The position numbers and the translations under genes are program-made. Under the pieces are notes generated by a model. The model saw only the letters and a program-made list of their open reading frames with translations, searched no databases and was not told the DNA's origin. Positions 7,610-14,706 of a stretch of DNA of 37,882 nt are shown one piece after another. The stretch's first letter is position 1. The number at the start of each line of letters is the position of its first letter. The stretch covers positions 1 to 37,882 of the forward strand of contig NZ_WWJX01000257.1 of assembly GCF_009865215.1 (NCBI RefSeq), in the 5' to 3' direction. This DNA is from Streptomyces sp. SID3343 (lineage in GTDB: Bacteria > Actinomycetota > Actinomycetes > Streptomycetales > Streptomycetaceae).

Positions 7610-8458
7610 TCAGGTGCCTTCTGCTCGACCCAGTATCAGCGTGATGGATTCCTCCGGGGTGAGCGCGGCGTCGCAGATCTGGCGGAACAGCCGGTTGCAG
7701 CGACGCACCTCGCGCTCGGATTCATGCGGGATCGTACCGCCCAGGTCCTCGGTGAAGGCGACGTCGGGGTCGGGGTCGTCGAACCTGAGAACGGTGAAGG
7801 GCAGCGGCTGGAGGGCGTCCCGGCCGGCGGCGAGCGGCAGCACCCGGAACTCGACGTTGGGCAGGGCCGCCACGTCGGCGATGTGCAGCAGTTGGTCGCG
7901 CATCAGGGCGGGGTCGCCGAGGTCGAAGCTCAGGGCGACCTCGGAGATGACGGGGCGGTAGACGAGCGTCGGTTCCTCGAACAGGCGTTGCTGGCGGGCC
8001 ATGCGCACGGCGACCAGGGCCTCGGCCTGTTCGAGCCCCAGGGCCCTGGCTCCCTTTCCGAGCATCGCGGCGGCGTAGTCCTGCGTCTGCAGCAGCCCGC
8101 ACACGGCCATGGGGGTGTACTCGAACTCCTCGACGGCGTCGTTCTCCAGGGCGACGAACTCGGTGAAGGCCGCGGGCATGACGTCCCCGTAGCTGCGCCA
8201 CCAGTGGTTGGGGCGTTTGCCGACCAGGAGTTGCTCCCACGCGTGCCGCTGCTCGGGCGTGACGTCGTAGATGTCGCAGAGCCGATGGAGGTCGTGGTGG
8301 CCGACGTACGTCTTGGCCAGCTCCATGCGGCCGAGTTTGTTGCCGTCCATGTTCAAAAGGGCCGCGACGTGGTTGATCTTCTCGCCGCGCTCCTCGCGCG
8401 TCTGCCGCAGTTCACGGCCGAGCCGTTGCCGTTTCAACGTGTGCCGGTCGGCCGCCAT
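7610..8458 (-). CDS. XRE/DUF5753 helix-turn-helix regulator
   Basis: A 282-residue regulator. The N-terminal helix-turn-helix covers about residues 8-65 (LGRELRQTREERG... GNKLGRMELAK). The DUF5753 domain follows, with the hallmark blocks WWRSYGDVMPAAFTEFVALE, YTPMAVCGLLQTQDYAAAML, VRMARQQRLFE and LPNVEFRVLPL. It is complete, unlike the copy at 19806-20480. It is divergent from the FxLD methyltransferase gene across a 326-base region, so it is the best candidate for the local regulator of the lanthipeptide cluster; that link is inferred from position. Confidence 0.88.
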   Translation of the reverse strand: MAADRHTLKRQRLGRELRQTREERGEKINHVAALLNMDGNKLGRMELAKTYVGHHDLHRLCDIYDVTPEQRHAWEQLLVGKRPNHWWRSYGDVMPAAFTEFVALENDAVEEFEYTPMAVCGLLQTQDYAAAMLGKGARALGLEQAEALVAVRMARQQRLFEEPTLVYRPVISEVALSFDLGDPALMRDQLLHIADVAALPNVEFRVLPLAAGRDALQPLPFTVLRFDDPDPDVAFTEDLGGTIPHESEREVRRCNRLFRQICDAALTPEESITLILGRAEGT

Positions 8459-8784
8459 GGGGTTCGTCTCCTCCTCGCCCGAGCCGTGTCGCGTTCACAA
8501 TCCCCCAACAGGGCACGGGACTTCAACACCCTCCCTCGAATATGCGTCCTTACTTGCGTACTCACTTTCGATGGGTGTTTCATCGACGCAGTCACCGAAA
8601 GCGCACGAGTGATCACCGAGTGGATCATGCTTTCGGTCGGTCGCGGCGAGGGTTCGTGCCGTCGTGCGCCGGTGGCGTGGGCACGGGAACGAGGTTCGGA
8701 CGCCTGGGGCATCACCCCAGGACGCGCCGGCGTCGCGGTTCGAGGCTGCGGCGGCACGCATTTTGCAGCCAGGAAAGGAATGTT
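8459..8784. promoter_or_regulatory. divergent promoter region with an 11-bp direct repeat
   Basis: This 326-base gap separates the DUF5753 regulator from the methyltransferase gene and should hold both promoters. It is more AT-rich around 8530-8600 than its surroundings. Two imperfect direct repeats lie 12 bases apart, TGCGTCCTTAC at 8543-8553 and TGCGTACTCAC at 8555-8565, differing at two positions. They could be operator half-sites for the regulator. No gene is supported here. I cannot assign -35 and -10 boxes with confidence. Confidence 0.45.
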
Positions 8785-10068
8785 ATGACCGATGTGACCG
8801 AGCAGGATTCGGGTGCGGGATCCGACCGGGCGGCGCACCTGCGGGAGAGGATGGTCGCCGAGCTGATCGGGAACGGCGACATCGTGTCGGGGCCCGTCGA
8901 GGCCGCGATGCGCACGGTCGCCCGCGAGGTGTTCGTCCCGGAGGTGGGCTTGGAGGACGCCTACAACGCGTACGACGCGGTGGTGACCAAGCGGGACGGG
9001 AACGGGAACGCGGTCAGCTCGGTGTCCGCGCCGCAGGCGCAGGCGGCGATGCTGGAACAGGCGGACCTGGGGCCGGGCATGCGCGTCCTGGAGGTCGGCT
9101 CCGGAGGGTGCAACGCCGCGTATCTCGCGGAGCTGGTGGGGCCCACCGGAGCGGTCGTCTCGGTGGACATCGACGAGGACGTCGTCGAACGGGCGCGGCG
9201 CCTGTTGGCGAAGGCCGGCTATCCGCGGGTCGACGTGGTCCTGGCGGACGCCGAGCTGGGCGTGCCGGAGCATGCCCCCTATGACCGGATCCTGGTGACG
9301 GCCGGGGCGTGGGACGTCCCGCCCGCCTGGTTCTCGCAGTTGGTCGAGGGCGGGGTCCTCGTGGCGCCGCTGCGGGTGAGGGGCCTGACCCGCACCGTTT
9401 CCCTGGCACTCGCCGACGGCCACCTGTCGAGCCGGTCGACGCGGTTGTTCGGGTTCGTGCCCATGCGCGGGACCGGGGCGCACGACGGCATGCTGTGGGA
9501 ACTGCGCGACGGCGAGATCGGGCTGCGGTTCGACGACGTGTTCGACGGCGATCCCGCCCTGCTGAAGGACGTGTTCGACGGCGAGCGCACCGACGTGTGG
9601 AGCGGGGCGACGATCGGCCGCACCGAACTGTTGGCCACCGTGCAGATGTGGCTCGCCACCGCTTTGCCCGGCTTCTGCACGGTCGTGGTCGATAAGGCGC
9701 GCGCCACCGGCGTGGTGTCGTTGCCCGGCAACCGCACGTCCGCGCTCGGCGCCGTCGACGGCGCCAACCTCGCGTACGTCACCACCCGCGCGACCGACGA
9801 CGAGGATCTCGTCGAGTTCGGCGTGCACGCCTATGGCCCCCAGGCCCTGCGGCTCGCCGAAGAGACGGCCGAGCACCTGCGTACCTGGTCCCGCGTGCAT
9901 CGCGGCGGGCCCGGCCCCCGCATCACCGTCCACCCCGCGGGCACCGCGGACGACGAACTGCCCGACGGACGCGTCGTGGACAAGACGCACAGCCGGGTCA
10001 CGATCTCCTGGCCCATCGCGGCGAACGTCGCGCCGGGTCGGGAAGCCCTGCACCACCCCACCGAATGA
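8785..10068 (+). CDS. FxLD-type protein-L-isoaspartate methyltransferase-like RiPP enzyme
   Basis: A 427-residue SAM-dependent methyltransferase of the isoaspartate (PIMT) type found in FxLD lanthipeptide clusters. The N-terminal half carries the PIMT fold: SSVSAPQAQAAMLEQADLGPG precedes motif I VLEVGSGGC at 101-109. SVDIDEDVVERARRLL binds the cofactor, and APYDRILVTAGAWDVPPAW is the motif around the acceptor site. The C-terminal ~170 residues are an extension specific to RiPP enzymes. Relatives methylate Asp side chains of modified peptides, leading to aspartimide or isoaspartate; that this copy does so is inference. The ATG at 8785 has AAAGGA just upstream. The stop lies 14 bases before the precursor start. 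Confidence 0.88.
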   Translation: MTDVTEQDSGAGSDRAAHLRERMVAELIGNGDIVSGPVEAAMRTVAREVFVPEVGLEDAYNAYDAVVTKRDGNGNAVSSVSAPQAQAAMLEQADLGPGMRVLEVGSGGCNAAYLAELVGPTGAVVSVDIDEDVVERARRLLAKAGYPRVDVVLADAELGVPEHAPYDRILVTAGAWDVPPAWFSQLVEGGVLVAPLRVRGLTRTVSLALADGHLSSRSTRLFGFVPMRGTGAHDGMLWELRDGEIGLRFDDVFDGDPALLKDVFDGERTDVWSGATIGRTELLATVQMWLATALPGFCTVVVDKARATGVVSLPGNRTSALGAVDGANLAYVTTRATDDEDLVEFGVHAYGPQALRLAEETAEHLRTWSRVHRGGPGPRITVHPAGTADDELPDGRVVDKTHSRVTISWPIAANVAPGREALHHPTE

Positions 10069-10082
10069 GGAGAGTGGTCGAC

Positions 10083-10286
10083 ATGAACGAACTCCACGGC
10101 GACGGGCGAGGCGCCACGGCGCTGGCCCAGCGGCCGGGCACGGAGGACGAGTTCACGCTCGACGTGCGCGTCGTCGTCACCGAGAACATCCGGCGCCGGG
10201 GCGACTGCCCCACCAACGACGGTTGCGGCAACACCTGCCAGGGCGACGCGAGCGCCTGCAACAGCTTCGTCGACGACCCGGCCTGA
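10083..10286 (+). CDS. FxLD-family lanthipeptide precursor
   Basis: A 67-residue precursor. The leader carries the class signature FTLD at residues 24-27, followed by VRVVV. The C-terminal core has Cys at 42, 48, 52 and 59, with Thr44, Thr51, Ser57 and Ser61 available for dehydration. Likely rings are Thr44-Cys48 and Ser57-Cys59; others cannot be assigned by eye. Asp occurs at 41, 46, 55, 64 and 65, and Asp46-Gly47 is the only Asp-Gly pair in the core, chemically the most prone to aspartimide formation. The ATG at 10083 is chosen because GGAGAG lies eight bases upstream; an in-frame ATG at 10065 overlaps the methyltransferase stop. No leader protease or dedicated transporter gene is visible nearby. 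Confidence 0.9.
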   Translation: MNELHGDGRGATALAQRPGTEDEFTLDVRVVVTENIRRRGDCPTNDGCGNTCQGDASACNSFVDDPA

Positions 10287-10293
10287 CCAGGCC

Positions 10294-10334
10294 GCCGGTC
10301 GTGCCGGGCGGCTCGTCCGCCCGGCACGACCGGC
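10294..10334 (+). terminator. 18-bp perfect hairpin between precursor and lanB
   Basis: The arm at 10294-10311 is the exact reverse complement of 10317-10334, with a five-base loop (ctcgt). It begins eight bases after the precursor stop. A stem this long and GC-rich should act as a partial terminator or an RNA-stabilising element, giving more precursor than enzyme. The lanB ribosome binding site (GGGAGG, 10358-10363) lies beyond it. Confidence 0.85.
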
Positions 10335-10370
10335 TCTTCGACCATCCACAGACGATCGGGAGGCATACCC

Positions 10371-13300
10371 GTGGCAGCAGCGCGAGCGCCGCAATACCGT
10401 TGGGAGGGCACGGTGTTGTTGCGCGCGACCACCCGTCCCGCCGACCTCGGCCCCGTGGACGACGTGGACATCTCGGGTGACGGCGCGGCGGCGCGCGGCA
10501 CGGCGTGGCTGTCGCGGTTGTGGCGCGACGACCGGATCCGCGCCGGCGTGGGCGAAGCGAGCCCGGACCTGTCCTGGGGAATCGAGGCTTTGGTGTCGGG
10601 CGAGGTGTCCGGCGATCCCCGGCGGGTCCGGCGCGCGGTGCTCGCGCTCGGCTCCTATCTGCTCCGGTGGCAGGGCCGCCCCACCCCGTTCGGCCGGTTC
10701 GCCGGTGTCGCCGCCGTCCGCATCGGGCCCGAGACGAAGGTGCGGTGGGGCGAAGCCCACCGAGCCTTCCACCGTGCCGACGCGGAATGGCTGGCGGACG
10801 TGGTCGGCCGACTACTGCGGTGCCCCGAATTGCTCGATCGACTGAGCGTGGTCGCCAACGACTGCGGCCGGGTCCGCGGCGACAGGTTCGTGGCGCCGGG
10901 CCCCCCGGCGCAGGGATCTTCTCCCGGGCTCGCCCCGGTCGAGGTGTCCGTGCGCCACACCCGGCCGGTGCGCGCGGCGTTGGAGGCGGCCCGGTCGCCC
11001 GTGCGCTACGGCGAGTTGCGCGCCCTGCTCGTCGAGCGGTTTCCCGCCGCGAGCCGCGAACAGGTCGACCGGGTCCTCGGCGGACTCCTGGCGCAGAACC
11101 TCCTGATCAGTTGCCTGTACGCCCCGATGACGAGCCCGGACGCCCTCGGCCACGTATGTGGCGAACTGCGGGCCGCCAACGCCCACCACCTGCCCGCCGT
11201 GCGCGACGACGTGCACGATCTCTACGCGATTCATCGCCGTCTCACCGCTTCGCCCCGCGTGGACCCGAGAGAGGCGACCGAGAGGATGCGGGCCGCGAGC
11301 GCGGTGGCGTCCACGCCGCTGGTCGTCGACACGGCGCTGGACTGCGACGTTCGGATACCCGAGCAGGTCGTCCGGGAAGCCCGCGACGCGGCGGCGGCCC
11401 TGTACCGGTTGACGCCGTACCCCTTCGGCGCCCCGCAGTGGCGCGACTATCACACCCGGTTCAGGGCACGCTACGGCGTCGGCGCCCTCGTGCCCGTCCC
11501 GGAGTTGGTCGCCGACAGCGGACTGGGCCTGCCCGCCGACTTTCTGGGCTCCGCCCACGGCCGCGCCGCCCGACAGGTGAGCGCACGCGACGAGAAGCTC
11601 CTCGCGCTCGTCCAGCAAGCCGTGCTCGACGGAAGCGGCGAGATCGTCCTGACCCCGGCGGTGATCGAGGACCTGGCGGCGGGTGCCCCCGAGGACGTCC
11701 TTCTGCCTCCGCGCACCGAAGTGGCCGTCACCGTCCTGGCTCCGAGCCCGCAAGCACTCTCGCGCGGGAACTTCAGGCTCGTGGTGACCGGAACTCCCCG
11801 CCCCGGAAGCAGCATGGCGGGCCGCCTCGCCCACCTCCTCCCCGAGGAGGACCGGGCACGCCTCGCCCACACGTACGGCTCGCGGGAGGCCGTCGCGGCG
11901 CAGTTGTCGTTCACTCCGCGCAGGCGCCGCAACGAGAACGTCGCCCGCACCACGCAGCTCCTGCCGCACGTCATCTCCCTGGCGGAGCACCGCGAGCCGA
12001 ACGAGGACCTGATCACCGTGACGGACCTCGCGGTCACCGCCGACGCCCGCCGGTTGCGCCTCGTCCGGCTGAGCACCGGCGAGTTCGTCGAACCGCGCGT
12101 ACCGCACGCCCTGGAAGCCGGGATCCACACACCGCCGTTGGCACGCTTCCTCGCCGAACTGTGCACCGCCCGCTGCGCGGTCTACCAGGGGTTCCACTTC
12201 GGTGTCGCGAGCGCCCTGCCCTACCTGCCCCGGGTGCGTTTCCACCGCACCGTCCTGGCCCCCGCGCGCTGGCTGTTGACCACGCGCGACCTGGCCGCCC
12301 CCGACACCGGGGCCACCACAGAGGTCGCGTCCCCGAATCGGGCATGGGCGCACGCGCTCGACGCCTGGCGCGCACGGCTGCGGGTGCCCGCCCGCGTCGC
12401 GCTGATCGACCACGACCGCCGACTCCCCGTCGACCTCGACCGCCGGCTCGACCGATCGGTCCTGCGGACCAGCCTGGAGCGCACCGGCACGGTGGAACTC
12501 CGAGAGACCCCCACGCCGGAGGACGTCGCCTGGCTCGGCCGCGCGCACGAACTCCTCATACCCCTGACCCTGGACCACCCCGCCACACCGGCCGCCCCGC
12601 GCACGATCGACCGCCTGCGGCCGGTCTCCGCAACCGCCGGACACCTCCCCGGCGGCTCGGACATCGTGTACGCACAACTGCACGGCCACCCCGCCCGCCA
12701 GGACGAGATCCTCACCGACCACCTACCCGCGCTCCTCGCCTCCTTCGACGCCCCGGTGCGCTGGTGGTATCGCCGCCACCGCGAGATGACCCGCCCCGAC
12801 ACCGACCAATACCTCGCCGTGTACCTGCACCTGCCCGACACCGCCGGCTACGGCCCCGCCGCAGAACGAATCCGCGACTGGGCACAGAGGCTTCGCCGTG
12901 ACCGCCTCCTCGCCCAACTCGCCTTCGCCACCCACGAACCCCAGACCGGGCGCTACGGACACGGATCCGCGACGGACGCCGCGTACCACGTCTTCACCAC
13001 CGACTCCCTAGCGGCCATCGCCCAGATCCGCGCCGCCGACCACGACCGACAGATCCCGCAGGCGTTGGCCGCGGCCGGCATCCTCGACCTCGCCGGCGCC
13101 GTGACCGGCTCCGCAGAGGCCGGACTCGCCTGGCTCATCCGCGAGCTTCCCAGGGAACAAGGCCGCCTGGACCCGGCATTGCGCGATGCCGCGTGGGAAC
13201 TGACCACACCCGACCGGCCCACGGCACACCCGACGCCTTCGTCCCCCTGCGCAGCCGCCTTCCAGGCGTGGTCGGCCCGCGCCGCCGCCGTCGCGGCCTA

Positions 13301-13499
13301 CCGCCGCGAGCTGGCCACACAACAGCGCGAACCCGCCACCGTCCTACGATCCCTGATCCACCTGCACTGTGTCCGCGCACTGGGCGTGGACCCGGACCGC
13401 GAACGCGTCGTCCAGCGCCTCGCGCGGGCCTGCGCCCTGCGCCTGGCCGCCCCCCGCCGGCAGGAGGCGGATCACCGTGCCGACGCGGCCCTCCACTGA
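10371..13499 (+). CDS. lanB: full-length lantibiotic dehydratase (LanB)
   Basis: A 1042-residue LanB-type dehydratase, close to the length of class I enzymes. LanB enzymes glutamylate Ser and Thr of the precursor using glutamyl-tRNA, then eliminate glutamate to leave dehydroamino acids. The N-terminal glutamylation domain begins near RATTRPADLG and includes WLSRLWRDDRIRAGVGEASP, YLLRWQGRPTPFGRFAGVA and, further on, PRVRFHRTVLAPARWLL. The C-terminal elimination domain covers about 765-1020 (YAQLHGHPARQDEILTDHL, RWWYRRHREMTRPDTDQYL). The GTG at 10371 has GGGAGG seven bases upstream. The gene overlaps lanC by 23 bases. Both domains are present although the cluster also carries a separate elimination-type domain protein at 14685. 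Confidence 0.92.
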   Translation: MAAARAPQYRWEGTVLLRATTRPADLGPVDDVDISGDGAAARGTAWLSRLWRDDRIRAGVGEASPDLSWGIEALVSGEVSGDPRRVRRAVLALGSYLLRWQGRPTPFGRFAGVAAVRIGPETKVRWGEAHRAFHRADAEWLADVVGRLLRCPELLDRLSVVANDCGRVRGDRFVAPGPPAQGSSPGLAPVEVSVRHTRPVRAALEAARSPVRYGELRALLVERFPAASREQVDRVLGGLLAQNLLISCLYAPMTSPDALGHVCGELRAANAHHLPAVRDDVHDLYAIHRRLTASPRVDPREATERMRAASAVASTPLVVDTALDCDVRIPEQVVREARDAAAALYRLTPYPFGAPQWRDYHTRFRARYGVGALVPVPELVADSGLGLPADFLGSAHGRAARQVSARDEKLLALVQQAVLDGSGEIVLTPAVIEDLAAGAPEDVLLPPRTEVAVTVLAPSPQALSRGNFRLVVTGTPRPGSSMAGRLAHLLPEEDRARLAHTYGSREAVAAQLSFTPRRRRNENVARTTQLLPHVISLAEHREPNEDLITVTDLAVTADARRLRLVRLSTGEFVEPRVPHALEAGIHTPPLARFLAELCTARCAVYQGFHFGVASALPYLPRVRFHRTVLAPARWLLTTRDLAAPDTGATTEVASPNRAWAHALDAWRARLRVPARVALIDHDRRLPVDLDRRLDRSVLRTSLERTGTVELRETPTPEDVAWLGRAHELLIPLTLDHPATPAAPRTIDRLRPVSATAGHLPGGSDIVYAQLHGHPARQDEILTDHLPALLASFDAPVRWWYRRHREMTRPDTDQYLAVYLHLPDTAGYGPAAERIRDWAQRLRRDRLLAQLAFATHEPQTGRYGHGSATDAAYHVFTTDSLAAIAQIRAADHDRQIPQALAAAGILDLAGAVTGSAEAGLAWLIRELPREQGRLDPALRDAAWELTTPDRPTAHPTPSSPCAAAFQAWSARAAAVAAYRRELATQQREPATVLRSLIHLHCVRALGVDPDRERVVQRLARACALRLAAPRRQEADHRADAALH

Positions 13500-14706
13500 C
13501 CTCGCGGCCACGGTCGACGCGTACGCGGCGCACCTGGCCCGGCCCCTCGACGCGCCCGGCGACCAACCATGGGTGCGCCAGTCCCTGACCCGCGGAGCCG
13601 CCGGCACCGCCCTCCTGCACATCGAGCGCGCACACGCCGGCGACGGCAGCTGGCACCAGGCCCACACCTGGATTAGGCACGCGACCACGGACGACATCAG
13701 CGCCACCGACAACACCGGCCTCTACCAAGGCGCACCCGCCGTCGCCTTCACACTCCACACCGCCGCCGCCGACACCCGGCGCTACCACGCGGCCCTCACC
13801 GAACTCGACGCACACCTGGGACCGTTGGCCCACAAACGCGCCTCCGCCGCACAGGAGCGAATCACCCGCGGGACACCCTCGGACTTCCGCGAGTACGACG
13901 TGTTCTTCGGGCTCACCGGGATCGGCGCGCTATTGCTGCGCCGCCATCCCGGAGCCGGCGCGACGGAACGGGTCCTGACGTCGCTGGTCGAGCTGACCAA
14001 GCCGCTGCGCACCGACGACGGCGACCTCCCCGGCTGGTGGGTCACCCACGACCCGCACCACCGCGATTCTCCCCAATACCCGCGCGGGCACGCCAACTTC
14101 GGGGTTGCCCACGGCATCGCCGGGCCGCTCGCCCTCCTGAGCCACGCCCTGCGCCGCGGAATCACCGTGGACGGACACCACGCTGCGATCCACCGCATCT
14201 GCACGTGGTTCGACCGATGGCGGCAGGAAAGCGACGCTGGCCCGTGGTGGCCGGAGTGGATCACCATGGCCGACCTGCGCTCCGGTCGTCCCGGGCAACG
14301 CCGGCCCGGCAGACCGAGCTGGTGCTACGGCACGCCGGGCATCACCTACGCCCTGCAGTCGGCGGGAATCGCCCTGGGCGACCGCTCTCGCGCACAGGCG
14401 GCCGAGGACGCGCTCGCTCGCTGTCTCACCGACCCGATGCAACAAGGCCGCCTCACCGACGCCGGGCTGTGCCACGGCTGGGCCGGCCTCTACCAGACCG
14501 TATGGCGCGCCGCCCGCGCTGCGACAGCGCCGGCCCTCGCCGCCCACCTGCCCGAAATCGCCGTCAAACTCGCCCGACACGCCCGCCCCAGCACCGCACC
14601 CGGCCTGCTGGAAGGCGACGCCGGGACCGCCCTCGCCCTGCACACCGCCGCGCACGACCAGGCGCCAACCTCGGGATGGGACACATGCCTCCTCCTTCAC
14701 GCATAG
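13477..14706 (+). CDS. lanC: lanthionine synthetase C-family cyclase
   Basis: A 409-residue LanC cyclase that catalyses addition of Cys thiols to dehydroamino acids, forming lanthionine rings. The zinc ligands are visible as Cys283 (SWCYGTPGI) and Cys332-His333 (LCHGWAGLY). GVAHGIAGPLALL at about 209-221 is the conserved GxxHG block. The GTG at 13477 overlaps the lanB end by 23 bases and has AGGAGG nine bases upstream. The 3' end overlaps the next gene by 22 bases. The enzyme should act on the core peptide at 10083-10286. A tail fragment of a second LanC lies at 23286-23603. Confidence 0.92.
   Translation: MPTRPSTDLAATVDAYAAHLARPLDAPGDQPWVRQSLTRGAAGTALLHIERAHAGDGSWHQAHTWIRHATTDDISATDNTGLYQGAPAVAFTLHTAAADTRRYHAALTELDAHLGPLAHKRASAAQERITRGTPSDFREYDVFFGLTGIGALLLRRHPGAGATERVLTSLVELTKPLRTDDGDLPGWWVTHDPHHRDSPQYPRGHANFGVAHGIAGPLALLSHALRRGITVDGHHAAIHRICTWFDRWRQESDAGPWWPEWITMADLRSGRPGQRRPGRPSWCYGTPGITYALQSAGIALGDRSRAQAAEDALARCLTDPMQQGRLTDAGLCHGWAGLYQTVWRAARAATAPALAAHLPEIAVKLARHARPSTAPGLLEGDAGTALALHTAAHDQAPTSGWDTCLLLHA

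Noticed and set aside
10812..12722. A 636-codon minus-strand open frame opposite lanB
   Set aside because: It is the antisense shadow of a GC-rich gene whose LanB motifs are clear on the plus strand. The translation has no family features.
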